Shown piece after piece: positions 11,805 to 24,063 of a stretch of DNA of 64,000 nucleotides. Each line of letters opens with the position of its first letter. Position 1 is the stretch's first letter. The position numbers and the translations under genes were made by a program. Origin of the DNA: Elysia chlorotica (Eukaryota; Mollusca; Gastropoda; Plakobranchidae); the NCBI GenBank assembly GCA_003991915.1, contig RQTK01000048.1, forward strand, positions 469,898 through 533,897, given 5' to 3'. The notes beneath the pieces are model-generated. The model ran no database searches and had not been told where the DNA came from. It was given only the letters and a program-made list of their open reading frames with translations.

Positions 11805-13719
11805 CCGTCAAAATGCAGGGATCGTAATAACAGTTTCATCTTTGTAAAGGCATAGAAGAAAACCATAGGTAAATGATCAGGTAGAGTGGCATATCTCATT
11901 TATTGTAGTTTTGCGATAATTTTGAAAATATTGATTGATTTTTGTACCAGTGGTGCAGATACTAACATTCTTTTGAATTTATAAGAAAAAAATAGGTGTA
12001 ATTAACTTCACCTTCAGTTAGATACTTATCTATCAACAAACATATTGATATGCCTCTCTCAAAGCCACAAAACTCTAGCTTTTTTTTTAATCGTTTGTAT
12101 GATTAATGTTTGTTTATTTTTTTTCTTTCCTGGCTATTCACTTTGTATTTTAACATCTTGCTGTTTTCAGAGTTGGTCTGTTTGGGGCTCTGTGCAGTTT
12201 CTGTATTCATCTTTCCAGAGATTTCAGTCAAACACGGTAAGTTTTAAAATCTGTTGTTTATTTTTGTGCTCATAATATTTTAAAGGCTAGATTCTCGGAA
12301 TGATGAAGTGTGTTGTGTTTGTCTTGATGTGATACACCAGAAGTTGATGCATTGTTTTGGGAATTTAGTTTGATCACCTGCTTGGACATTTTTTTTTCCT
12401 GGGGCCCCTGTGTCAACCCAGCACAGAATGGGCAGCTGCAGCTCTTGAGTCAATGCAAAAGTGAAGTACAAACAGGAAAGAAATCGCAACATTCTTCACA
12501 TATGCAGACCTGCCTGGTACAATGGGAATCCTAACTCTTGGTGGCTCAGTGCTCTGTCAAAGAGCATACAACCAACTTTCTTTTTTTACACTTTAGAACA
12601 AGCTCATGGCACATTGCAACACATTCCACAAATTGTCACCTTAAACGTACGCTAATACAAGCCATAAAAGCCTCAAGATGATTTAAAAGTAATATGCAAA
12701 TACAGTTGAACCTGCCTATGGTGATCTCTGAACATCATAGACAAAGGTGGTCTTCATAGACACACGGTCATCATGGGCATAAAAGGTCCGCTGAGAACTT
12801 GCAATGTTTTCCTACTGCCATGGAGGCCAATACTGAGCTTATTAAAAACTTTTATCTCCCAAGTTGTTAAATGCGCTGGTGCAAATAGTGGGCATAAACA
12901 AAATTGAAGAGAATTATATTGTCATCAAACATATCATTTAATGGTAATACCAGACTTTCAGTATGGCATAGCCTTTCACAGGCCTATTTGTTTAGAGCAG
13001 TTTTGTTGATGCCACATGACATCCCACTCAAGTTGATGTGATACTTATCAATTAGCTGCTTTGTATTTCAGTCTTTCGGCACGAAGCCAAGCTCCAATGA
13101 TTTGTTGGAGAGAGGCAGCCAGTGCCCGATCTGCCAGGACACTGTCAACGAGCCTGTGATGTTGCCATGCAAGGTATGATCTCCCTGTACTATTTCGCTT
13201 TATGTCACTTGAAGTTAATACTGAAATGATCGAGATCCTCAGGAAATGTATTTTTTTTTCTTCTTCCTGCAACATTTATATATTCTGTGACTATTTGGTT
13301 TGACTGAGATCTTTTTTTCTTTTACTCCCTGCAGCATTAATTCTGTGAGAAGTGTGTGACTACATTGGCATCCGCTTAAGATAAACCTTGCTTTTTGTAT
13401 AAACTTATTTCTGAGGCACAGGTTCTTTTTTTTCTCTTTACAATCACTGTTTTATATAAATCTGGGGTAAAATAAACTTTTGGGCTGTCTCCCAAGAGGT
13501 TTATCTTTAGTGGGTTCCACTGGATTTGGTTTTACTGAGACAACTGAAATTAAAAAAAATATTTTTCATTCCTTCTCCTCACAGCATATATTCTGCGAGC
13601 AGTGTGTGACTATCTGGTTTGATCGAGAGAAGACCTGTCCCATGTGCCGAGCAGAAATTACGACAGAGTCGCCCATGTGGAAGGACGGCAACACGAGCTC
13701 ACACCTACAGTGGCACTGA
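5947..13719 (+). CDS. RING finger and transmembrane E3 ubiquitin ligase (RNFT1/RNFT2 family)
   Basis: Coding exons: 5947-6051, 6605-7508, 8705-8790, 9363-9475, 9808-9961, 10516-10662, 12171-12236, 13072-13173 and 13585-13719; 1812 nt, 603 aa. RNFT proteins are ER membrane E3 ligases linked to ER-associated degradation. Residues 1-310 are low-complexity: a Gln-rich tract near 80-115, Ser/Gly-rich stretches and a His run near 256-265. Hydrophobic segments start near 317 (FILLLLLHFLY) and recur in exons 3-6. The C-terminal RING is C543-x2-C546, C558-x-H560, C563-x2-C566 and C577-x2-C580, all eight ligands present. The terminal WKDGNTSSHLQ matches the RNFT1 tail WKDGATSSHLQ. The long N-terminus exceeds vertebrate RNFT1. 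RNFT1 versus RNFT2 is not resolved. The start is the first ATG of exon 1; a 5' untranslated exon is possible. Confidence 0.93.
8433..8648 (+). mobile_element. SINE copy in RNFT intron 2
   Basis: A tRNA-like head (AGATAGCTCAGTTTTCACAT) is followed by the family core (GTCAGTATAAT, GTGATCGGCTGAGACA) and a 3' end resembling GCTGCGGACATTGGGAGTT. It lies just upstream of exon 3 (8705) in sense orientation. Confidence 0.65.
9975..10142 (+). repeat. Degenerate tandem repeat in RNFT intron 5
   Basis: Imperfect copies of a unit around CAGAGTAAGTGTAAAA and TTACAGGTGCAGAGT, roughly 30-45 bp apart. It starts right after the exon 5 donor. Confidence 0.5.
11734..11802. repeat. (ATT)n microsatellite in RNFT intron 6
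   Basis: A trinucleotide array with two small interruptions near its left end. Confidence 0.9.
13262..13375 (+). pseudogene. Decayed partial copies of RNFT exon 9 in intron 8
   Basis: Two stretches echo the start of exon 9 (13585 onward). At about 13262-13310, CTTCCTGCAACATTTATATATTCTG is followed by TGACTATTTGGTTTGACTGA. At about 13326-13372, CTGCAGCATTAATTCTGTGA is followed by GAAGTGTGTGACTA. The true exon reads ACAGCATATATTCTGCGAGC, AGTGTGTGACTATCTGG. Both copies are out of frame and short, so they look like old duplications of the acceptor and first codons. Confidence 0.5.
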
Positions 13720-14070
13720 CGTCCGCGGCCTGTGATAGTTACTGATCTAATGTTGAGCTGATTTCTATGTTGTGTCAGGAGTTTATAATTAGACTGTTTC
13801 AGGGATGAAAAAAATCCAAAAAACTAAGTATGGATGCTGCTGGTAGAAGGGAAAAGGGAATGTTATATTGTTTAAACCCTAATTATATTTATGTCCTGTC
13901 TCGAAATTGCAAGAGAAAGTTTTAATTTTAAGCAATTTATTTTGAATTTTAAAGAGGCTTTGGGTCTTTATTTCACCCTGCTCATGTATGGTTAAGGTTA
14001 CAAAAAAAAAGAATGTTACACATGGATGGTGACAGTAGAAGGGGAATGTTACGTTTTATGTCAGGTGGTT

Positions 14071-14093
14071 GGGGGGGGGGGGGGGGGGGGGGG
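14071..14093 (+). repeat. Poly(G) run
   Basis: 23 consecutive G, in the presumed RNFT 3' UTR. Such runs are prone to length errors. Confidence 0.9.
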
Positions 14094-14476
14094 TGATGTT
14101 TAGGACTGAGTTAAAAAATAATAAAAGTTATGTGTGAATGACACTGGGAGAAAGGGAGTGTTTAGTTGTTTTATCAGGACCAGTGCACTAATTGGAAGCT
14201 AGATAGTGTTCATTCTGACAAGCTTTATTGCATTGTGAACTGATCTCTGAATACTTTACTTTTCCATACAATTTCATTGCATGCGAGATCCCTCTTTATT
14301 GCTTGTCATGACTATTGAACAAGTTCAATGCCTTAACATGACGTCTCTTTCCCTGTTTGACAAGAGATGGGTTGGATGCATCAGTTTGCAGTGAAATGAC
14401 TATATGAATTATCACAGTCAGCCATTTTTTGTGTTTGTATTTATATATGCCTGCTTAAAACAGGGAATAAGATTTC

Positions 14477-14482
14477 AATAAA
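14477..14482 (+). terminator. Candidate RNFT poly(A) signal 1
   Basis: AATAAA, 0.76 kb after the stop codon. The downstream GT-rich element is weak. Confidence 0.35.
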
Positions 14483-14621
14483 AGATTGCAAACAGTACCT
14501 ACTTCAATGTCATGACCTACAGCCAACAATCAGAGGCTTGGAGAAGACACAAGTTCTTACTACATGTACCGATAAGATGTTATGATGCTTTATGATATTG
14601 CATTCCCCTCAGTTTGTGCAC

Positions 14622-14622
<1 letters not shown>

Positions 14623-14667
<45 letters not shown>

Positions 14668-14694
14668 TTATTATTATCATCACCATTATTATTT
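14623..14694. repeat. (TTA)n microsatellite
   Basis: A trinucleotide array with ATC and CCA interruptions at its right end. It creates a spurious poly-leucine open frame. Confidence 0.9.
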
Positions 14695-15378
14695 TGCTTT
14701 TCTGAAGAGAGGAAGAAGTTTCACTCTATTAACTGAATATGATTTTTTTTTTTTTCCTTTTACACTTAAACTGCCTGTTTCGATCATTGTCAAATTAATA
14801 ATGGGCAATTTTACAAAGATTTTAGGTAAGCGTAATATTTTAAAAATATTGTGCAAACTTCATAGGCGGTTTAAGTGTTTGAGAGAAATTCTTTGTCTGT
14901 GATATTGTATTTATAAGGGGTTTGAGATTATTTAGTGCTTTTCCCTTATTATCGTTAAAAACATTTTATGCTAAATAAAAAGTGCCCACAACCTTTCTTT
15001 CCTCCTCCACCTGAATATTTCTTGAATGATATCCATCTATAATATAATGTGCCTGCTTTTATCTTGTATATATTTATGTAGTCTTTTATTATGAGATTAG
15101 CTTGTTGTACTGATGTTCAAGTGTTAACTTCTGCAGTTCCCCCATATCTTTAGTTCAGCTTTGTTCTTTATTATGTTGAATATTAATACAGTTGGGAGGG
15201 TCTTAAGAGTTAATTATGTGGCACTTTGCCTGTTTGTAGGTGGAGACCACAATGATTTCTCCATGACAAAATGATATGGTCACTAATACTAGTGAAGAGC
15301 TAAGAAAGACATTCTTTATGTTGAAAAGAAGACTGACATCACAATTTAATTAAATTATGTATTGTGACAAAAAATGAG

Positions 15379-15384
15379 AATAAA
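15379..15384 (+). terminator. Candidate RNFT poly(A) signal 2
   Basis: AATAAA followed within 30 bp by TTGTCTCTGGGTTTG, a GT-rich downstream element. Confidence 0.35.
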
Positions 15385-16400
15385 CAATATTAGTTGTCTC
15401 TGGGTTTGCAGGATGTTAGCCATGAGTTTAGTGTGATCATTATCTGTCTGATGGTGATATTAACTTTAAAATATGCAAGTGTTTTTTTTCTTCTAATTAA
15501 ATAAAGAAAAACGATAGTGCGTGTAACTTTTGAACTGCTAAGAGGGGAGTAAATTAATATATTTTTATTAAACTACGGGAAATAAAATGCCCCACCTCCC
15601 TTTTTTTTTTCTTTTTTAAATTTTCTGTATAAGAAGCTTATGCTCAATATTTGATTTTTGTTAAAATGAAAGCAAAGAAAGGCAGGCTCTATTTTTGGGA
15701 CTTGTCACTACTGACATCTACAACCAACAGAGTTTCGCTACCCATCTTGGTATTGGACCATACAATTGAGCAGCTTTCATGCATGCTGCATTCATTTTAA
15801 TTTTTGTTGATTTTTTTTCTATGACTAGATCCCCCCATCACTGTGTGTTCTGTTGGTGCCCATATGCATTCATGATTGAACCTTTTTTGTTTGTTCTATT
15901 AAACATCCATTTATCTTTTCCTATGTTGATTAGAGAGATGTAGAAATTTATTGATTTCTCGCTCTTAGGCCTGGGGTTTGTGTTCCATCTGGTAAATTAT
16001 TTCTATGAAGATTCTTTAAGTTGAATGAGCAGTTGCCTCTATTTTTTTAAACTAGTTATAACCTGTATTAAGTGTTTTGTCCGATACCTTGGTTGAGGAT
16101 AGTCCTTATCAATTGAATGAAGTGAAAGACATGGCAAGAATATTTTAGAAAGCTACATTAAGGCAATAATTATATGGACCACAGTTGGATCACTGAATGT
16201 TTCTCTTTCATTGTATTATTTGCCTCAAAAAATTATGACCAATGCTTTTCTATATTTGACTTGATTTGCCAAATACTTGATTACTTGCTATATGATATTG
16301 GCCATACAAAAATTACTTTCAACACTTTTCTGTACAATGTACTTTACTGCCTCAGGTACTTATTGAGTTGAAGGCAGAAAATGGCTGCTCTCTATACGTA

Positions 16401-16494
16401 TTAAGTACAACGTCGCAGTAGCTTACAATTGGTCTTAAGCCTTCTTATTCGCACTACTAAGTATGAGTTGTAAGTTCATTGCGATATTGTACTT
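16401..16494. repeat. Small palindromic repeat, copy 2
   Basis: Shares the layout and sequence blocks of 4077-4168: an AAGTACAACG left half, a central GGTCTTAAGC and a GAGTTGTAAG right half. Confidence 0.45.
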
Positions 16495-16781
16495 AGGACC
16501 CTATTAGTTTTGTTTGCTTGATAGCAGTAATATTATTGCACCCTTTTTACTGTTATTTCAAAAGGAAAACTATTACATCTTTTATTGATCTGGTAATGTT
16601 TTGGCCATTGTAGTAATAATACATGTAACAAAAATAACATTTATCAACCATTCTATAGATGGTTCACCTATTTTTATAATTGCAGAAAACTGCAAGCCTG
16701 TTCATACAATTGTAAAAAACTGAAGGAGTGAGGTGCACTGACTACCTCAGTGAATATGGATAATAAAAGTAATAAGGCAGT

Positions 16782-17055
16782 ATACTTTCATCATGAGAGT
16801 GAATGTTGCAAGACCATATACCTCTGTCAAGGATATTAATGTTGTGATACAGTCAAGTTTACTTTCATCATAAGTGTGCATGTTGCGATACACTTTACTT
16901 TTGTCATGAGAGTGAATGTTGCAAGACAAGTTTACTTTTGTCATGAGAGTGAATGTTGCAAGACAAGTTTACTTTTGTCATGAGAGTGAATGTTGCAAGA
17001 CAAGTTTACTTTTGTCATGAGAGTGAATGTTGCAGGATGGTTTACTTTTATCATT
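16782..17055 (+). repeat. 37-bp minisatellite
   Basis: About six copies of a unit built on ACAAGTTTACTTTTGTCATG and AGAGTGAATGTTGCAAG. The central four are nearly identical and the edge copies are diverged. It ends about 115 bp before a candidate poly(A) signal. Confidence 0.85.
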
Positions 17056-17169
17056 GTTTTACTTGACAGAACAGAACTGGACTCAGCATATGTAATTGTA
17101 AGACTTTCTGTATCTGAGACATAAATACAAACAGGTTTGAAAAGCACCATTTTGTACATGTATCTTCTC

Positions 17170-17175
17170 AATAAA
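17170..17175 (+). terminator. Candidate RNFT poly(A) signal 3
   Basis: AATAAA followed by TTTTGTTTGGGG and TGTTGTTTTTGTC, the strongest GT-rich context of the three candidates. Confidence 0.4.
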
Positions 17176-18465
17176 TTTTGTTTGGGGAAACATGTTGTTT
17201 TTGTCAGTCCAATTTCAATCCGTAATAATGTTTACCATGTCAAGAGACATCCATAACATTGAGAGAGGTTAAACCTTTGTGCAGTTTTTTATGAGGTCTT
17301 AAGCATTCTTATCTTTCTATTTGTAATACATTATCATAAGACAGTAATGGTTGTCTGAAAAGAAAAGACATACTACTGCTGGTACAGTACGTGGGCAATA
17401 TGGACAGTAGATAGTATCAAATTTGTTACGTAGACTATGATTTTGAAACTTTCGGGAAGAGACTTTGAAATTATAAAAATTAAGTACCAAGGCCTTTATT
17501 TCTTTATTCCTATGAATTAATGTGTAGATTTGATCATTGACCTACATTTTTCGTTCTAAATATTATGAAATATCCTGAAAATCATGAGTGCACCATAAGT
17601 TGTGCCAAAATTGTAAAATTAAGCTACAAAACCATCTAAGCTTAGGCAAGTAGTGACAGATCCTTTTCATTGTCAAATCAAATGACAGCTTGTGCAAGAA
17701 GTGCAGTATGGATCTGCTTTGATTCGCCCGCTATCCTTCGCTTTCGGTTAGGTCAACATCTCAGAGATAATTATAATTGATTCGTTTTATGGGGGGACAG
17801 GCTTACGGCCTAATTTTAGCCCTGGGATCAAGTGTAAACCTATGACTTAATTTAGTTTTAAAACATTGGCTATGTCTGATGTGTAGGTCTACAGATTCTT
17901 ATGAATATGGCTCCTGATAAAGACAATTGAAACTAAAATATTTCAAGCATAAGTCAATGGTCATGATATTTGAATCTTTTGCCAAGTTAAAAAGCAAAAT
18001 ATTATAGAATACTGTTCATACAGAATTTCCCCACAAAAGATGGAAATGATATTAAGTCTGATTTAGTCTCCCAGCTCATCTTCCCTCTCATGACATATAT
18101 GTGCTTACGAGAGTTAAAAATTAGTTCTTTTTCAATAAAAATCAAAGGAATTTAGGAGATTTAAAGCAGATTACATATTTTTGACACCGATTTATTGAAA
18201 AAATTTGGATTTTGCAAACTTAAACCTCTCTCCCCAGTTCCACCAAAGTAAGAAGATATAAATTGCCCTTGTAAACTTTAAAAGGGAAGATACACTTGAA
18301 GCCTAAATATGCACTCTGATGTTTGCAATAAGCAAGAGCAAGAGGAATAGACAGTACTAATAGTCACGTTTTCCTAAGCTGTAGAAAACTGAACAGATTG
18401 GAGAATCACCACACAAGATTGACATTAATGATTAGACAAACAAAGGCATTATGACAATCACTTTC

Positions 18466-18471
18466 TTTATT
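18466..18471 (-). terminator. Candidate TMEM132 poly(A) signal
   Basis: AATAAA on the minus strand, followed by CCTTTGTTTGTC. If used, the TMEM132 3' UTR is about 5.6 kb and the gene ends tail to tail with RNFT. Nearer signals may exist. Confidence 0.3.
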
Positions 18472-19416
18472 GGATAGTAAGGGGACTAAAATCCCGCTCA
18501 CATTTACACAGATTAAATAAAAGTTTACAGAAAGATAAACTACATAATCAAAACTTGAAAATAATGTTTTGTGTCATGTGTTCCCAGCATATGATATTAT
18601 TTTCTTCGTTAAATTTATAATTGATTTATTTTCCAATCCTTCAAAATTACTATACATTTTGTCACTGTTAGCTTGAAGTTTCCATTAAATCCTTAAGCTA
18701 AAAAGTATAATAATACATTTGGTAAATCTAATGCAGCAAAAAGTGATCCACTCTGACTGTGCGTAAACTGTGGCTGATTGGTGACACTTTTGACCTGCCA
18801 ACCCAACCGCTGAGAGCAAAAGGAGCATTCCAGTAAATAAGTCAAAATATAGGAAACTAAACAAATTCACATTTTTGGTGTAACTGTAAGGTTGGCAGCT
18901 CTGCATCCTCTGACCACAGTGAAATACCTCATGGTTTAGAATCACAGACAACATTAAGCGAATTACACAAACAGCTTTTTAATCTTCCACCCTCCCTCCC
19001 TCTTGTTCATGTTATCTTTAAACCACCCTTGAAGAAGCAGCACCACAGAGAATAATTTGCTGCCAAGTCTAATGCAGTTTGATTCCAGAGAACCCTCCAC
19101 AATACTGTCCTTCTACCTGAAGATACATGTACTTTGCAGCAGCTAATTGGAAACAATTTAGCAAGTCAAAATTGAATAATTGCAGAAAAGACAGATTTGA
19201 AATAAGCACAAAATAAAACAAAAAGCAAAGTGAATATTTTGGTTAACATTTCGGAAACGGCGCCTTGTAAAGACAAAAATAAGCCCTGCTCAGATTGCAC
19301 AAAAAAATAAGATGAATCAAGGTAGAAAATTTCAACCGTGGCTGCAAGAATCTTACAAAATGTTTTATAACTGTAAAGGCTTACACAGCCCACAGGATTT
19401 TTAGTTTAACTCTATA

Positions 19417-19846
19417 TACAGTGGAAACCTCATAATTTAAATTGCTCAGGATTGGTTCAAATACTAGAACTAAAAGGGTTTGAATAATAGATGAGGACTT
19501 AAACCACAAGTGTTAGAAAAATATAGACATCTTACTCTACTAGAAAATTGCCATCTAAGGGAGTTTTATATTTATTCCTTTTATAGCAACCTCCAAATCC
19601 CATTTCTTCTTAGAGCATATCTTGGGCAGCAATAAGTATTGAATGCTGTTTGACAGACAGTACTTTTGTTAAGCCTACTTGCAGTACCAGATTTGAATTA
19701 ATAGAAAAAAACCAGAAAGACTTTGAATTATGTCTTTGATTCTAAAACTAAGTAACAGAGTCAAAGTGAAAAAAAAATAACCTTACTAGTGAAATTTGGT
19801 AATGAGAAATTAAAATTATCAGACTTTGTTTTAAAGTTTCCACTGC
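19417..19846. mobile_element. pogo/Tc1-like MITE, copy 2
   Basis: About 430 bp with ends TACAGTGGAAACCTCA and AAGTTTCCACTG, in the same orientation and with the same internal blocks as 809-1258 (for example a CTTGGGCAGCAA block and a GACAGACAGTACTTTTGT block). It lies in the presumed TMEM132 3' UTR or just beyond it. Confidence 0.65.
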
Positions 19847-22800
19847 ATGTAAAATTGTACCAACTTGACTTCATTATTTCGATTTCATAATATTAATAAC
19901 AAGGCCCACATAATTGTAATTTACATTAAAATTTGTATCTTACAAATATATTTGCCTAATTTCAATTTCATAATTTGCGTTCACAAGTTTTTTAATTCCA
20001 ATATTCGTATTTTCTTTATAATCCCAAAGAAAAGTCAGTTTGAAATCAATTTTGTAATACAGTAAGATAAAATATTGGTTTTAAATTCCTATTAAATAAG
20101 GAATTGCTGATCAATTCAGAGTTACACTGATACAAAATTGTGAATTATAATGATTACAATGCATTACCATATGTATGTTACATTCTTTTTCATATAAATT
20201 ATAACAATAACTTTGTTATACATTGTTATAAATACCTTTGTGCTAATATTAAAGGTACAAAATTTTAAACAGATAAATAATTGAAAAGAAGTTTTAAAAA
20301 AAGAAGTAATAAAAATTAGAGAGAAAAAAAAGATGAAATAAAGATATAATTTTGATCTTAATTTTGATTTCCATAACGACTAGCCATAATGCTTTTTTTT
20401 TTTTTTAAACAGGAAAAACATTTTTCTCCAAGTTCCCATTTTCAAATCACAGATTTCAGTTAGGCCTTAACCTTTTTTTTTCTCCATTAATTGCGTAGAC
20501 ATTTTCAGTATTCTAAAATTTTTAAATCCTCACCAAAACAGCAAGGGCAAATAGTGCAAAGATAATCTTCTCATATTTTTTCCTAGGCAATGCTGAAGAA
20601 CAGAGAGGCATTAAGTACGAATACAAAGAAGAAAAAAATGCAAGAAAAACAGATACACAGCTTTACAGATCATAGATATGTGAAGAGTAAAAAGAATTGA
20701 TTTATGGCGTAACTGAGATGCATATCACACATAGAGGCAAGCTACAACACTAAAGCAAAAAAAAAATTTTTAAATCCATAACTATATATAATTATATAAT
20801 ACAATATAGTTGAGCACCATGCCTAGCCATCTTCCTAAAAGCAACACACACAGATACAAAGTGTAAAGCACACTCGTTGTGAATAGTTCAAGTAATAGTA
20901 AATAAGCAGATGCAATGTGTAGGGTTGAATGATCCATGCTCTTAATGAATTCTTTTTCATAAATTTCTCTAGGCAAGCTGCTTTAACTTCAGAGTTTAAT
21001 TCCATTTAAGACCAAAAATTTTAGAGAGCTTGCAGCTTAAAAGGGATTAATGGCTCTCAAAACATGGGAGGCACAAGAGCTAGTTGTAAGCAAAAATTCA
21101 ATTTCATTTCCCCCTTCACTATCAGAGTGAACGACAACCCATCTTTAGAGACTGGAGTGAACAAGAAAAATATGGCTGATCAACTAATGGCAGTCATTAA
21201 AGCTCAAATCAAAAAGTACTTTACATACTTTCACAATATTCTTCAACAAAACACTCATTTTCAAAGCACTATGCGAGCTGGAAATTTCACCAGTCTCAAT
21301 CACATGCCATTTACATTATCGTGACATGTGACATGAAATTCAAAACGTTTTTAATGTCACCTCACGATATTCCAAAGCATGATACTTGTATGCACATTTT
21401 GTAAAGAAAGAATTGACACCAGTCAAAAGAATAAAAGGAAAAGGCTTGCAAGTCCATCAACAACTAGACCTTTGTTCAAGTTTCTAGCAAAGCCAAACTA
21501 CAGACCCTTGTGACAATGTCAATTCTGACTGTTACAAACAGATCCTCATATAATACATCTGCAAACAGTATTAGAGCCATAGTTATCTAACGATCTTATA
21601 CAGTTTTTACAAAATACATTTCACAACCTTACAATCCCAGACGACAACCTTGGGATTGGTTTGCAATGAGAACATCTCTGCTTTAATTAAGCTAGCATTA
21701 ATAGCGTTGATCATTATTTTGTAGACATAGAATTGCGTTCTTCATATTACTGGCATAAAGAGAATAAGGGATTTTTTTCCACACGCTACACAGAAGTTAT
21801 ACGAAAATATGGAATTTAGAAAAAAGAACTGACTACTTGTAGTTGTTATTTCATAAATATTTCCTTTGATCATCTTTAACACTAGCTCAAATTAAACTTA
21901 ACATCATGATGTCGAAAGTCAACAATATTAAAATAGAGCAAAGTAGTAAAGACCTGGGGAAAAAATCACACTAGAAACTAATAAATTAAAGCAATCTTAA
22001 CCATAGGAAGAAAAGCTGGATGTATACATATATAAATAAGATTCAAAAGAAACGACTCCTCTTGATCTAAAAATAAATCCACAAAAATCTCAACATAATG
22101 TCTGAGATACAGATCTTTTTTTTTTTAAATATGAAATATTCTAAAAGCATTAAAATCACTGTATAAGTATATAAGTAATTGTATATATAACTATATATCA
22201 CTTTAAATGCAACATTACAAAACACATTTTTGCAACACACATTCATGAACTTTCAAATTTAAAAAGATGAGAAAATAGTTGCTGCATGATTCCATAAACC
22301 TATTTCTTTAATACCCCCATAATCTTGACCCCTACCAAATCTTCAACTGTCTAGTTTTTCTAACGCCAGAAAAAATAAAGTCGATTTGTCAATTAATTTT
22401 TTAAAGAGAAGACTTCAACAGTTGATTTGGGTGGGGGTTTTTTCTTGGTTAGAAGGATCATACTAAAAAAAAATTCAACAAATTGATGGACTTTATCCTA
22501 AGATGGACTGCACATTTAAGTCTGTTGCAAACTGTGGCTGAAGCGAGGTACAAGTTATGTGACTTAGGTAACACCACGGGACAAAGGTTTACATTTTACA
22601 AAATGAAAAAAATATTTTTTAAAAGCATGTGTATATACAGCACAATTCATATGCATTCAAAATGCACTGATCATTTCTTCAGCTAATAACTGCTGTTTGA
22701 CAAAGTATGTGGGGAAAAAAAAAGAGGTTCAATTGATTTTGTACATAATTATAATACCCATAGATAAAAAGAATTTGTAGAGATAAATATGGTGCAAATA

Positions 22801-24063
22801 ATGTGTTTTGTGGTTTTCCCCAACAAGCTTGAATGAGAAATTTTATTTTGACTTTAACATAAAAGTATCATAGTATTAAGTCCATGACAGGACATAAAAA
22901 TGTTTTCAAAGATCAGGTGTTCCTATGGAAAGCAACCGAAATTCAGATCTTATGTTCCACACTAGAGTACTATTGATTCTCAACCTATCTAGAGAGGTGA
23001 TAAGATTTATATGATCTGAAAGCTTCAGGTTACAATGATAATTTACCATCCAGGGGTGTACAATCGTCTACATGGTGTAAACCAGACTCAATGTGTGACT
23101 GGTTGCTTGGGAAGAGGTACACAATACATATGGTATAGTTGATGTATTTTACACAAGGATGCTCAAATGGTTAAGATTTACAAGCCATGAGGGTGTGAGA
23201 ATGGTGACAGTCACTCTAAATACACATGGTTAACAAAAAGGCCTTCAATAACAAGTTGAAACACTGAAGGGCAAATTACATGTCAAGTGTCCATCTATGA
23301 AGAAAGGAACATGCCCTACAGAGACAATTTATCAGACAAGGGTTAAACACCAATGGCTCCCTCAACCTTTGGATTTAGTGCTGACATTGGATGTTAAACC
23401 AACTCAACTCAACTCCAAACTTGGGGAAATATTTTTTACGCAGCTAAAATTACACCCCAGTCCTTGGCTAAGCCATGTACAGAATTCTGCCAAGGATAAA
23501 AAATTGCACATCAAATGCCATTGTTATAATAGAGAAACACACAAACACTGACTCTGAATGACATGTTTGCCACCATTGGGCAAACAGTAAAGAACCAGAA
23601 TCAACAAATTAAATCTATGGAAAAAAACAAATGTAAACAAAAAACACCAAAGAGAGAGAGAGGTAGACCCTGCACTGATTTCCCAGGAATACACAACCGA
23701 AATCTTCACATGTACCTTTTTGATAAGAAAATATCAAGCCCCTACCAGTTACACTTCCTAATTTTAATTTTAAAGGAAGAATACATCAGCTCTAAATTTG
23801 TTTATACACCTGATTTTTGGGTGAAGTTTGCTTCTTTAAATTTCTTTCCCAACCACAAGTAGTCTGTAATAGTTCTGTATTGCACTGTAATGCTTGAAAG
23901 TAAGTGTTTAATTTGGAAATCTTAATATCAAGTATAAAATAAATCTTTTAAAACCCTCCTCCTAAAACAGCCTACTGTCCAAATACTGACAATAATTTAA
24001 ATACTACCCGCCTTCTCGTAATACAGTCTGACTGACCAAATGCTGACAAAAATTTGTTACTGC
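19847..24063 (-). other. AT-rich DNA, probable TMEM132 3' UTR
   Basis: No coding exon was recognised on either strand. The sequence is AT-rich with short A and T runs and one SINE 3' fragment (23376-23412). The assignment to TMEM132 rests only on the absence of another gene and the distant poly(A) signal. Confidence 0.3.
23376..23412 (+). mobile_element. SINE 3'-end fragment
   Basis: AGTGCTGACATTGGATGTTA followed by AACCAACTCAACTC, matching the family 3' end (compare GCTGTTGGACGTTAAACCAA at 36465-36490). Confidence 0.5.

Larger units (their letters stand above)
13720..18465 (+). other. RNFT 3' untranslated region and intergenic DNA
   Basis: No coding exon seen. The RNFT 3' UTR begins here. 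Three poly(A) signals are candidates (14477, 15379, 17170). The interval also holds a G-run, a TTA microsatellite, a small palindromic repeat and a 37-bp minisatellite. The convergent TMEM132 3' UTR may end near 18466. Confidence 0.5.

Noticed and set aside
12352..12655. Possible SINE or exon around CCTGGGGCCCC in RNFT intron 7
   Set aside because: The few shared words did not follow the order of the SINE body, and no splice-consistent frame joins the gene.
12700..12800. Possible MITE left end (ACAGTTGAACCTGCCTATGG)
   Set aside because: No matching inverted right end or second copy was found in the window.
14582..14902. Open frame with a leucine run
   Set aside because: Encoded by the TTA microsatellite in the RNFT 3' region. 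No splice or homology support.
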